Shown in pieces: positions 17,101 through 24,979 of a DNA stretch of 64,000 bases. Below the pieces are notes generated by a model. It saw only the letters and a program-made list of their open reading frames with translations. It had not been told where the DNA came from and did not search any database. Origin of the DNA: UBA6168 sp031426435 (GTDB lineage Bacteria; Bacteroidota; Bacteroidia; Chitinophagales; Saprospiraceae); contig JANPLH010000612.1 of NCBI GenBank assembly GCA_031426435.1, forward strand, positions 5,893-69,892. Direction: 5' to 3'. How positions within the stretch are numbered: position 1 is the stretch's first letter; each line of letters starts with the position of its first letter. Made by a program: the position numbers and the translations under genes.

Positions 17101-17168
17101 GGGCTGTTGGCTGTTGGCTATTGGCCGTTGGCTGCCAATGGCCAGTGGCCAATAGCTAACAGCTAACT
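17101..17168. repeat. Word-type inverted repeat (GTTGGCT family)
   Basis: The left arm repeats GTTGGCTGTTGGCTATTGGC and the right arm gives the complement (ggccaatagctaacagctaac). Related single arms occur at 23067-23100, near 27810 and near 40600. Confidence 0.8.
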
Positions 17169-17209
17169 TAAATTAACCCTTTCCGTTAAAAATTCATTAT
17201 GGTTCGGAT

Positions 17210-17236
17210 GCGCCAAAACTTCAGTGGTTTTGGCGC
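17210..17236 (+). terminator. Hairpin upstream of the short DsbD-alpha gene
   Basis: A perfect 10-bp stem (GCGCCAAAAC with GTTTTGGCGC) and a 7-base loop is followed by ATTATTTTTG. It could end the upstream transcript. The same T-rich tail doubles as the -7 element of the next gene, so an operator role is the alternative. Confidence 0.55.
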
Positions 17237-17238
17237 AT

Positions 17239-17246
17239 TATTTTTG
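17239..17246 (+). promoter_or_regulatory. -7 element for the short DsbD-alpha gene
   Basis: TATTTTTG matches TAnnTTTG exactly and lies 32 bases before the ATG. No -33 TTTG is seen; the upstream hairpin occupies that position. Confidence 0.45.
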
Positions 17247-17277
17247 CCTGTACAATTGAAAATCAAATCATTTTACA

Positions 17278-17739
17278 ATGAAAAAAATCGCCTTTTTCGC
17301 CCTGATGCTTTTTGCCGCAAGCACCGTTTTTGCGCAGCAAAGCCCTGTCAAATGGTCGTATGAAGCCAAAAAAGTGGCCGATGCCCCCAAAGGAGAAACT
17401 CAGTACGACCTCGTTTTCACCGCCCATATCTCCGATGGCTGGTACGTTTATTCCCAATACCTCGAAAGCGACGACGGGCCTATCCGCACGTCATTTACTT
17501 ACGAGGCCAATGCTTCCCTAAAAATGGAGGGCAAAAACCTGGAAGAAGGCCACAAGTACGAGGGCTACGATGACCTCTTCGGCATGAACATCATCAAGTT
17601 CAAAGGCAATACGACCTTCACGCAGCGGGTAAAAATCTCGGCACCTACCAAGCTAAAGGGCAGCTTGGAGTTCATGACCTGCGACAGCGAGCGCTGCCTC
17701 CCCCCCGTTGAAGTTCCTTTCTGGTTTGACTTGAAGTGA
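17278..17739 (+). CDS. Secreted stand-alone DsbD alpha-domain protein
   Basis: The 153-residue protein has a signal peptide (KKIAFFALMLFAASTVFAQ) and one immunoglobulin-like N-terminal DsbD domain. It carries the two redox cysteines in FMTCDSERCLPP, like the C-x6-C pair of nDsbD that passes electrons to periplasmic partners. Its first 50 mature residues closely resemble those of the following dsbD (PVKWSYEAKK and PVKWSFSSKQ, DGWYVYSQYLE in both), so it is a tandem duplicate. With the two copies inside dsbD there are three such domains in a row. It would act in the periplasm as an electron carrier or chaperone; this is inferred. Confidence 0.85.
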   Translation: MKKIAFFALMLFAASTVFAQQSPVKWSYEAKKVADAPKGETQYDLVFTAHISDGWYVYSQYLESDDGPIRTSFTYEANASLKMEGKNLEEGHKYEGYDDLFGMNIIKFKGNTTFTQRVKISAPTKLKGSLEFMTCDSERCLPPVEVPFWFDLK

Positions 17740-17742
17740 TAG

Positions 17743-17832
17743 CTTCACGGTTTCACTGTTTCATGGCTTTATGGCTCCATTGTTTTATTGGCTGTGCCCC
17801 TGACAATGAAGCCATGAAACAATGAAACCATG
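17743..17832. repeat. Word-type inverted repeat (GTTTCA/TGAAAC family)
   Basis: The left arm repeats ttcacggtttcactgtttca and atggctttatggctcc; the right arm returns gaagccatgaaacaatgaaaccatg. It fills the gap between the two DsbD-type genes up to the promoter of the second. Confidence 0.8.
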
Positions 17833-17835
17833 CAT

Positions 17836-17843
17836 TACCTTTG
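17836..17843 (+). promoter_or_regulatory. -7 element for dsbD
   Basis: TACCTTTG matches the consensus exactly. A transcript start near 17850 lies after the ATG at 17830, which therefore cannot be the translation start and supports the ATG at 17905. Confidence 0.55.
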
Positions 17844-17904
17844 CAAGCTTTTAAAAAACACCTACATAGCGGGCTGTCCCCGCTTTTATTTCAAAAAATT
17901 AGAC

Positions 17905-20445
17905 ATGAGAAGGTTCTGGACACTTTCGTTGCTATTGGCATTTTCTGCCTTGGCCTTCGGCCAAATACATAATCCCGTCAAATGGAGTTTTTCGTCAAAA
18001 CAACTCAACGACACGGAGTTCAACCTCGTGTTCACCGCCGATATTGAAGACGGCTGGTACGTCTATTCGCAGTACCTCGAAGGTGACGACGGGCCAGTGA
18101 AAACGAGCTTCACCTATGAAAAGGGCAGCCATTTCTCGCTCGTGGGAAAGAACGCCGAAAGCTCCAGCCATCGCAAGGAGATGAACGATCCCTTGTTCGA
18201 CAACATGAAGGTCATCAAGTTCTCGGAGAAGGTCAGTTTTACCCAAAAAGTAAAGGCCACAGACCTTACTAAGCCCATCAGCGGCTACCTGGAGTTCATG
18301 ACCTGCAACAACGAGCGCTGCCTGCCGCCCACTGAAGTTGATTTTTCCTTTCAGTTAAAATCAAATACGAAACCTGCCGAGAACCCGACGGTTGCGCCAG
18401 CAACAGAAAAGGACAAGAATCCCACGCCGGCCATTGCTCCGCCAACCATCCAGCCATTGCCAGAATCAGCCATTTCTGGTGGAAATGGCATGGAAAACCC
18501 CGTTTCATGGACTGCCAACGTGCAGAAAACTGGCGAAAACGAGTTTATCATCAACTTCAAGGCAACAGTGGAGAAAGGCTGGGCCATCTACTCCCTATTT
18601 GTAAAAGAGGGCGGGCCACTGCCTACGGAACTGACATTTGCCACGGATGAAAACCTAAAAACCGTTGGCAAGCCAACAGAAACCAGCAGCCATAAAATCG
18701 AGGAGAAGGACCCCATATTTAAGATGAGGGTCACCAAGTTTAAGGAAGAAGTGACGTTCAGTCAAAGGATTTCGGCCAAAGACCCGTCCAAGCCGGTGGA
18801 GGGCATGATTTCTTACATGTCTTGCAACGATGAGCGCTGCGTACCGCTTGATGTGTCTTTCCAACTTGATTTGGCTGGGCTAAATGTGAAAATTGGCAAT
18901 GACATTGGAGGCACAGCCCCAGCCGCAGTGCTGACAACCGACTCCATTGTCTATCTCGGCGACTGCAAGTTCAGCCTTGACCGCTCGCAAGTGGCCGACT
19001 GCGGCGAGGAAAAAGAGGACAGGAGCGGTCTTTGGAAAATCTTCATCCTCGGTTTCCTTGGCGGCTTGGCGGCGCTGTTCACCCCCTGCGTGTTCCCGAT
19101 GGTGCCGCTCACGGTCAGCTTTTTTACCAAAAGCAACCAATCGAAGAAAAAGGGCTTCCAGAACGCTGCACTATACGGCTTTTTCATCTTGGCGGTGTAT
19201 GTGCTGTTCAGCCTACCCTTTCATGTGCTGGATTCCGTCAGCCCCGACATCCTGAGCGATTTCTCGACGAACCCGACCATCAACATCGTTTTCTTCCTGA
19301 TTTTCCTTGTGTTCGCCATCTCGTTTTTTGGCTATTTTGAAATAACGCTGCCCGAATCCTGGTCGAACAGATCGGCCAATGCAGAGGGCGTGGGCGGCAT
19401 CCTGGGCATCTTTTTCATGGCCCTTACGCTGGTGCTGGTGTCGTTCTCCTGCACAGGCCCCATCCTCGGTTCGCTGCTCGGCACCGTGCTCGACTCCGAT
19501 GCTGGTGCGATGCAACTCACGGCTGGCATGGCGGGCTTCGGAGTTGCTTTGGGCCTTCCCTTTGGCCTGTTCGCTGCCTTCCCCAACTGGCTCAAGGCGC
19601 TGCCAAAATCCGGTGGCTGGATGACCACTGTGAAGGTCGTGCTGGGCTTCCTCGAACTTGCCTTGGCGCTCAAGTTCCTCTCCAACGCTGACCTTGTGAA
19701 GCACTGGGGCATCCTGAAAATGGAGGTATTCCTTGTCCTTTGGATTGTGATTTTCCTTGGCTTGGGCATTTATCTTTTGGGCAAAATCAGGTTCCCGCAT
19801 GATACGCCTGTTTCGTTGAAGCAACTCTCGCCCGTGCGCTGGGTACTCGCCATCCTGTCGTTCCTGTTTGTTGGCTACCTGGCCACCGGCCTGCGTTATG
19901 ATGAAAAGGAAGGCTCACTGCATACCCTGTCACTGCTCAGTGGCGTGGTGCCGCCCACTTGCTACAGCATCTGGTACCCCTGCGATTGCCCACAAAATGT
20001 GTATTGCTTCAAGGATTTCTGCGAGGGCCTCGAAGTGGCTCGCAAGGAGAACAAGCCCATCATGATTGACTTCACTGGCCATGCTTGTGCCAACTGCCGC
20101 CGCATGGAAGCGGAGGTTTGGCCACAAAAAGGCGTACATGAATACCTACGGGATTCGTTTGTGGTCATTTCATTGTATGTGGATGAAAAGATTGATTTGC
20201 CGGAGGCAGAACAAAAATCAATGCCCATGAAGAGCGGCGGTACCAAGCGCCTGCGCAACTTCGGCCACAAATGGGCTTATTTCCAAACGGAGAACTTCAA
20301 CGACAACTCGCAGCCGCAATATGTGCTACTTTCCAATGACGGCAAGCTGCTCAATAAGCCGGTTTCGGGTATGCAAAAAGTGGGTGATTATGAGGACTGG
20401 ATTAAATGCGGTTATGAGCAGAATAAGAGACTGAATGGGAAGTGA
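17905..20445 (+). CDS. dsbD: Thiol:disulfide interchange protein DsbD with duplicated alpha domain
   Basis: The 846-residue protein carries electrons from cytoplasmic thioredoxin to the periplasm. After a signal peptide (RRFWTLSLLLAFSALAFGQ) it has two nDsbD-like domains, with redox pairs at about C134/C139 (MTCNNERCLPP) and C307/C312 (MSCNDERCVPL), joined by a Pro-rich linker. The membrane domain follows, with its cysteines in LFTPCVFPMVPLT (near 395) and FSCTGPILGS (near 516). A thioredoxin-like domain with HACANCRRM (C728, C731) ends the protein. Standard DsbD has one alpha domain, so this one is extended. The ATG at 17905 is chosen because it begins the signal peptide and follows the promoter. 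Confidence 0.93.
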   Translation: MRRFWTLSLLLAFSALAFGQIHNPVKWSFSSKQLNDTEFNLVFTADIEDGWYVYSQYLEGDDGPVKTSFTYEKGSHFSLVGKNAESSSHRKEMNDPLFDNMKVIKFSEKVSFTQKVKATDLTKPISGYLEFMTCNNERCLPPTEVDFSFQLKSNTKPAENPTVAPATEKDKNPTPAIAPPTIQPLPESAISGGNGMENPVSWTANVQKTGENEFIINFKATVEKGWAIYSLFVKEGGPLPTELTFATDENLKTVGKPTETSSHKIEEKDPIFKMRVTKFKEEVTFSQRISAKDPSKPVEGMISYMSCNDERCVPLDVSFQLDLAGLNVKIGNDIGGTAPAAVLTTDSIVYLGDCKFSLDRSQVADCGEEKEDRSGLWKIFILGFLGGLAALFTPCVFPMVPLTVSFFTKSNQSKKKGFQNAALYGFFILAVYVLFSLPFHVLDSVSPDILSDFSTNPTINIVFFLIFLVFAISFFGYFEITLPESWSNRSANAEGVGGILGIFFMALTLVLVSFSCTGPILGSLLGTVLDSDAGAMQLTAGMAGFGVALGLPFGLFAAFPNWLKALPKSGGWMTTVKVVLGFLELALALKFLSNADLVKHWGILKMEVFLVLWIVIFLGLGIYLLGKIRFPHDTPVSLKQLSPVRWVLAILSFLFVGYLATGLRYDEKEGSLHTLSLLSGVVPPTCYSIWYPCDCPQNVYCFKDFCEGLEVARKENKPIMIDFTGHACANCRRMEAEVWPQKGVHEYLRDSFVVISLYVDEKIDLPEAEQKSMPMKSGGTKRLRNFGHKWAYFQTENFNDNSQPQYVLLSNDGKLLNKPVSGMQKVGDYEDWIKCGYEQNKRLNGK

Positions 20446-20472
20446 ATGAAGCCGATTTAAGGCAATTTATTT

Positions 20473-20600
20473 GATTTAAGATATAAGATTTAAGACGTAG
20501 GATTTAAGATTTATTGGCGATTTGGAAAATGTCATATTTGAGGTTTCGAGCAGTCGCCCCCAATCTAAAATCTTATATCGTCTATCTTATATCTTAAATC
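20473..20600. repeat. Word-type inverted repeat, TAAGATATAAGAT family, copy 1
   Basis: The left arm is gatttaagatataagattt with further gatttaagat units; the right arm is aatctaaaatcttatatcgt followed by ctatcttatatcttaaatc. It lies between convergent dsbD and recX. The same right-arm word appears at 39.7, 44.6 and 45.9 kb. Confidence 0.85.
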
Positions 20601-20636
20601 AAAACACCAGTATTTGCAGGCGAAGCGAGCATTAAC

Positions 20637-21194
20637 CTACCCAAAATTTTTCAATAATTCCCATACAATTTCCCCCTCGAATCCCCTCGACATGGCATAC
20701 TGTGCCAGCTTTCCTTTTCGGGCAAAATCGTTTTCTTCACCAATATGTGCGGCCCGTTTTTCCAATACTTCCCTCAATGTTTTAAGGTAGTCCTGCTCGC
20801 TGATTTCTTCCATCGCCTTGCGTATGCAGTAGTCGGAGATGTCCCGCAGCTTCAGTTCTTGTCGGATGCGGGTGCGGCCCCATTGCTTCATGCGAAACTT
20901 GCCCCGTGCGAAGGAACGGGAGAAGCGCTCCTCGTCCAAGAACTTTTCTTCAATAAGGCTGGCCATTACGTCCTCCAAGTCCTGGCCGTAACAGCACAAT
21001 TCAATGAGTTTGCCGCGCACTTCTTGGTGGCAGCGGTCTTGGTAGGCGCAGTAGCGTTGCAGCTTGATTAGTGCCTCGGCCTTGGAGGTGTATTTTTTGG
21101 CGGGCTTCTTTTCCACTTTTTTAAAAACAGGTAGTTTCACCGCCAAAGATGGTGTTTTTTTTATTTCAACGGCAGCATTGAAGCGCAACCTCAT
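20637..21194 (-). CDS. recX: Regulatory protein RecX
   Basis: The 185-residue protein matches RecX, which caps RecA filaments. The core starts at SKAEALIKLQRYCAYQDRCH and includes CYGQDLEDVMASLIEEKFLD, ERFSRSFARGKFRMKQWGRT and RIRQELKLRDI, the usual three-helix repeats. A Lys-rich N-terminal extension (KKVEKKPAKKYT) precedes it. The computed frame reaches a TTG at 21272, which would overlap the divergent membrane gene; the ATG at 21194 avoids that. No recA is present in the window. Confidence 0.9.
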   Translation of the reverse strand: MRLRFNAAVEIKKTPSLAVKLPVFKKVEKKPAKKYTSKAEALIKLQRYCAYQDRCHQEVRGKLIELCCYGQDLEDVMASLIEEKFLDEERFSRSFARGKFRMKQWGRTRIRQELKLRDISDYCIRKAMEEISEQDYLKTLREVLEKRAAHIGEENDFARKGKLAQYAMSRGFEGEIVWELLKNFG

Positions 21195-21271
21195 CCGACT
21201 TGGCGCAAATAAATTTTCATGTTCCAATGCAGCGTACCCTTGCGTAAACGCATTACTGAGACAATTAAACA

Positions 21272-22861
21272 ATGCCCAACACTATGACAACCCCAAATCT
21301 TGGCTCCCTTTCAGCGAAAACCCTCCTCTTGGTGCTATTGGCGGTATTGGTGCGCATGCCCGCCCTCATTTCTCCAAAAGCAATTGATGACGAACGAATC
21401 TACTCGGTGGTTGGGATTGAGATGCTCCATGGCGAATTGATGTACCAAGATGCCATTGAGCGGAAGCCCCCCTTGCTTTTCTGGACTTATGAGGCCATTC
21501 TTGGTATCGGTGGCGACTACAATTGGCATTTCCTGCACTTCGCTGGGCTGTTGTGGATTTTGCTAACCATGTGGGGCATTTACAAACTGGCCAAGCTGCT
21601 ATTCGATAAAGACTCGGGCCTTGTAGCGGCGATGTTCTATGGCGTTTTTGTGGGCTGGGCCTTTTGGGGCAATCTGGCCATGAACGGTGAGGTGCTTATG
21701 AACCTGCCCATTGCCTGGGGCATCTATTTTGTGCTAAAAAACAGCCGTTCTTTCCGGGTATTGGAATTGTTTTTTGCAGGGGTGCTGCTTTGTTGCGCCT
21801 TCCTGCTAAAGCAGCCTGCCGCCATCATGGCAATACCCTTGGGGCTTTACCTTTTATCGCCCGGTTATCGGCACAAAATGCAGGCAATATGGCTGGTTTC
21901 TTTCCTCCATGCGGGTGTTCTGACCATTGGGTTCTTTAGTTGCTTGGCGGTGGTGGCAGCCATATTGCATGCGCAGGGCATCCTCGATGCAGCATTCTAT
22001 TGGACGATAAGTGACCACGACATACCGCATGGCTTGTTTGACCCTGTTTTTTGGACACGTGGCATCGGCATGACCTTCGCCTTTATCGGTTCCTGTGGGG
22101 TGCTGGTAGTGGGTACCGTCGCAGCCCTTAAAATGGGCAATAAAAAAGAATGGGGCCTCTGGGAAGGCAAACGCCCTGAATTTTGGGCCATGACGAACCT
22201 GCTTATTGCGGCGATTATTGGCCTATCGCAGGCGGGCAGGTTTTACCCCCATTATTATATCCAATTGGTGCCAATATTATGCATTTTAGCTGCACCAGTT
22301 TATAGTGCAATATGGACAAAAAGAAAGGATTTTAATTTTTGGCTTTTTAAAGAAAGCATCAGTAAAATATGGCTGACCGCAACCATTGTCGCCTTTTTAA
22401 TTGTACATTCAATTGGATTAATAAACCATTGGGCGAATTCAGAAACTGGGGATTATCTGTTGGCGAATTCACGGCCCGATTATGAGGTATTTATTTGGGG
22501 ACAAAGCTCCAACCTTTACATAGATGCTCAACGCCGGGCAGCAACCCGCTATGTGGCTACATTTCCATTGACAGGGTATATATTTGGAAGCCCCCTGAGC
22601 TGGGATACCAGCTACGATACCTCGCACAGAATTTTACCGGGTGCTTGGGAAAACCTTAAACTCGATTTTATTAAAAAAATGCCGGAATACATCATTGACA
22701 ACGATGCAGCGAGGGCGGTACCACGCTACCCCATTGCGCAGTTCCCATATTTTGATGCTATTGTCACTAATTGCTATGAGCAAGAAATAAAGACAAAAGA
22801 CGGCGTAATCTATAAAAGAAAAAGCGGTGATTGCCCGCAATTAAATCATCCAGTGCGATGA
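21272..22861 (+). CDS. GT39/ArnT-like membrane glycosyltransferase
   Basis: The 529-residue protein has about ten membrane helices and the typical start of polyprenyl-phosphate-sugar glycosyltransferases. An acidic pair sits in the first periplasmic loop (SPKAIDDERIYSVVGIEML), followed by QDAIERKPPLLFWTYEA, as in ArnT and PMT proteins. A soluble C-terminal part of about 120 residues contains DYEVFIWGQSSNLYIDAQRR. These enzymes transfer sugars from lipid carriers on the outer face of the inner membrane. The acceptor is unknown. The GtrA gene downstream supports a role in lipid-linked sugar metabolism. Confidence 0.8.
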   Translation: MPNTMTTPNLGSLSAKTLLLVLLAVLVRMPALISPKAIDDERIYSVVGIEMLHGELMYQDAIERKPPLLFWTYEAILGIGGDYNWHFLHFAGLLWILLTMWGIYKLAKLLFDKDSGLVAAMFYGVFVGWAFWGNLAMNGEVLMNLPIAWGIYFVLKNSRSFRVLELFFAGVLLCCAFLLKQPAAIMAIPLGLYLLSPGYRHKMQAIWLVSFLHAGVLTIGFFSCLAVVAAILHAQGILDAAFYWTISDHDIPHGLFDPVFWTRGIGMTFAFIGSCGVLVVGTVAALKMGNKKEWGLWEGKRPEFWAMTNLLIAAIIGLSQAGRFYPHYYIQLVPILCILAAPVYSAIWTKRKDFNFWLFKESISKIWLTATIVAFLIVHSIGLINHWANSETGDYLLANSRPDYEVFIWGQSSNLYIDAQRRAATRYVATFPLTGYIFGSPLSWDTSYDTSHRILPGAWENLKLDFIKKMPEYIIDNDAARAVPRYPIAQFPYFDAIVTNCYEQEIKTKDGVIYKRKSGDCPQLNHPVR

Positions 22862-22941
22862 CTTTTATTATACTGCGCACTAATAGATTTTGTGTAAAAT
22901 TGCTATTGGCCCAATGTCATCAACTTAGCGAGATATGTTTG

Positions 22942-23034
22942 TTTGATGGGACACAGATTTGAAAGATTTAACGGATTAACACAGATTAAATCAGTGAAAA
23001 TCAGTTAAATTTTTCAAATCTGCGTCCCATCAAA
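22942..23034. repeat. Long inverted repeat upstream of the GtrA gene
   Basis: The arm tttgatgggacacagatttg pairs with caaatctgcgtcccatcaaa over 20 bases with two mismatches; the inner part repeats gatttaacggatt and cagattaaatcag. Weaker pairing extends outward to about 22912 and 23062. This and the next entry account for most of the 281-base gap. Confidence 0.85.
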
Positions 23035-23066
23035 TCTTGCTCAATCTTAAGTTGACGCTATTAGAC

Positions 23067-23100
23067 CGTTGGCCAATAGCCAACAGCCAATAGCCAAGGA
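23067..23100. repeat. GTTGGCT-family repeat arm
   Basis: The stretch gttggccaatagccaacagc plus another ccaatagccaa is the same word family as 17101-17168 and contains a short internal palindrome. Confidence 0.65.
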
Positions 23101-23142
23101 ACACCATATCTCGACCTTTAAGAATCTATTATAAAATAAACA

Positions 23143-23550
23143 ATGGAATTCAATCAAATCAAAGCCACCGTACTGGCGCTTAAATTTATCAAATTTGGCA
23201 TTGTTGGCTTCTCCGGCCTACTGGTGGACTTTGGGTTGACCTGGATTTGCAAGGAGCAGCTAAAGCTCCAGAAATACCTGTCTAATAGCATTGGCTTCGT
23301 GGCGGCAGCCAGTAGCAACTACTATCTCAACCGTATCTGGACGTTCGAGAGCCATAACCCGCAGGTCGTGGAACAGTACGCCAAGTTCCTGATGGTGTCC
23401 CTAATCGGCTTGGGCTTGAACAACTTGCTGATTTATATCCTACACGAGCAAAAAGGCTATAATTTCTATGGCTCGAAACTGGTGGCCATCGGTTTCGTGA
23501 TGCTCTGGAATTTTACAGCAAACTACTTTTTCACCTTCTGGACAGCATAG
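23143..23550 (+). CDS. GtrA-family membrane protein
   Basis: The 135 residues form four membrane helices with GtrA hallmarks: KFIKFGIVGFSGLLVDFGLT, NSIGFVAAASSNYYLNRIWT (the N-Y-x-x-N-R-x-W-T-F signature) and a final NFTANYFFTFW. GtrA proteins are thought to help move or present polyprenyl-phosphate-linked glucose. The position after a GT39-like gene fits that role, although a 281-base gap full of repeats separates them and they may not be co-transcribed. Confidence 0.88.
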   Translation: MEFNQIKATVLALKFIKFGIVGFSGLLVDFGLTWICKEQLKLQKYLSNSIGFVAAASSNYYLNRIWTFESHNPQVVEQYAKFLMVSLIGLGLNNLLIYILHEQKGYNFYGSKLVAIGFVMLWNFTANYFFTFWTA

Positions 23551-23584
23551 GTGCTACCCCTCGCCAATAATATGCTGGCCTTTT

Positions 23585-24688
23585 TTACTCCAAAGGCAGC
23601 CTCGAGGCCGCCACCACATCCTCGATGGCGTGGACGACATTGGTGATTTCCCAGGCATCGGCAGAAGTGACGACGCCCCGGATGAGGTCCACGTACATGA
23701 CGGGCAGGCCGTTGTTCACAAAATCATAGATTTCCATTTCCACGAAGTCGCCATTGACCGTATTGCGCAAGCCGAACTTGCGGATGGTCAGCTCGCTGGG
23801 GCGGTTTTTGGAATACACAAAATCGTATTCAATCAATATTTGGTACCGTTGGAAGGGCTTCAAAAATACATAGCGGGCGCTCCTGTCAGGTTTGAAATCA
23901 ATGGTAAGTGCACCATCTACCCCATTGCCCTGGCGCACCGCCCGGTGGTGTATTTGTTTGTTGGTACTGATGACCGAGTCGTGCTGTTCGGCGTTTTTGT
24001 TGCTGAACAAGAACAATTTTGAAAAGGCATTGGACGCCACGGACTGCAAGCGGTGGCGCAGCGAAAGGTCGAGCCAGAAAAGGTCGTAGTCGGTATCGAA
24101 CTGCGAATCGGCCCCGACGATGACGTTGACGGAGTCCCGGTTGAACCATGACTTCATGGCCACCCTGCGCTGGTTGCGGGCGTGCAACTGCATCAGGTAG
24201 TCGTTCAAAGGCTGAAAAACGTTGCCGATTTTTTGGGCGTTTGGCCCTTCAACGGTAAGCTGCAAAGTGTACTCGCCCTTTTCGTTGGCCACCAATTCGC
24301 CGGAGGCATGTGCCTCGTCGGTACTGTTGCGGTCTTGCCACCAGAGGTCGGCCCGGCACCTGGAATCGAAGTACATCAGCTCCAGCCGCCCGACGAACTG
24401 GCTATCGGGGATGATAAAGGTAGCCCTGGTGCTGCGGCCAATGTATTCATGCCAAACAACGAGGTCGGAGCCGCCCGTGACAAATAGCTCATCGGCGGTA
24501 TTGGCGGTATCGAGGAAAAGCAGGGCTATGCCGGAGAGGTAGGTATTGGTTCCTTGCCGCTCGGCCCTTACGGTCGGTTTGCCCGGGTTGTTGAGAAAAA
24601 CGGGCACGGCCAGTTGTGGTTTGAAAGGGGACTGTGCAAACAAGGGCAGGGTCAGATAAAGGGCAGCAGCAATTATAAAATATTTCAT
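23585..24688 (-). CDS. Secreted protein of unknown function
   Basis: The 367-residue protein begins with a signal peptide (KYFIIAAALYLTLPLFAQ). The rest is strand-rich with many aromatic residues (WWQDRNSTDEAHASGELVAN, YDLFWLDLSLRHRLQSVASN, YQILIEYDFVYSKNRPSELT). No domain was recognised and no C-terminal sorting signal is seen. The computed frame extends to 24793, but the ATG at 24688 starts the signal peptide. It is convergent with GtrA and divergent from the metalloprotease gene, with no operon partner. A periplasmic or outer-membrane-associated role is all that can be said. Confidence 0.7.
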   Translation of the reverse strand: MKYFIIAAALYLTLPLFAQSPFKPQLAVPVFLNNPGKPTVRAERQGTNTYLSGIALLFLDTANTADELFVTGGSDLVVWHEYIGRSTRATFIIPDSQFVGRLELMYFDSRCRADLWWQDRNSTDEAHASGELVANEKGEYTLQLTVEGPNAQKIGNVFQPLNDYLMQLHARNQRRVAMKSWFNRDSVNVIVGADSQFDTDYDLFWLDLSLRHRLQSVASNAFSKLFLFSNKNAEQHDSVISTNKQIHHRAVRQGNGVDGALTIDFKPDRSARYVFLKPFQRYQILIEYDFVYSKNRPSELTIRKFGLRNTVNGDFVEMEIYDFVNNGLPVMYVDLIRGVVTSADAWEITNVVHAIEDVVAASRLPLE

Positions 24689-24979
24689 TTTCGGGCTAAA
24701 GTGTTTTGGTAATCGGTTCAACATGGCCTTGGGGGCGGGGCGAATGTAAGGAAAGATGGAACAGTAGGGGTTTTGAAAATTGACAATCAGCAAATCTTAG
24801 ATGGTTTCTCAAGATTTTCGGAAGCGCATTTAAATTTTAAAAGGGGTTTAAACATTTGTTGAATTATCCAGTTTTACCGAAAATCACCTATTTCCCTGCC
24901 ATTAAATTATCTTTTAACCATGAAATCTAACCTGCGACAAACCTGCCGGTAGATTTTCCATTCAAACAGTATTATCCGT

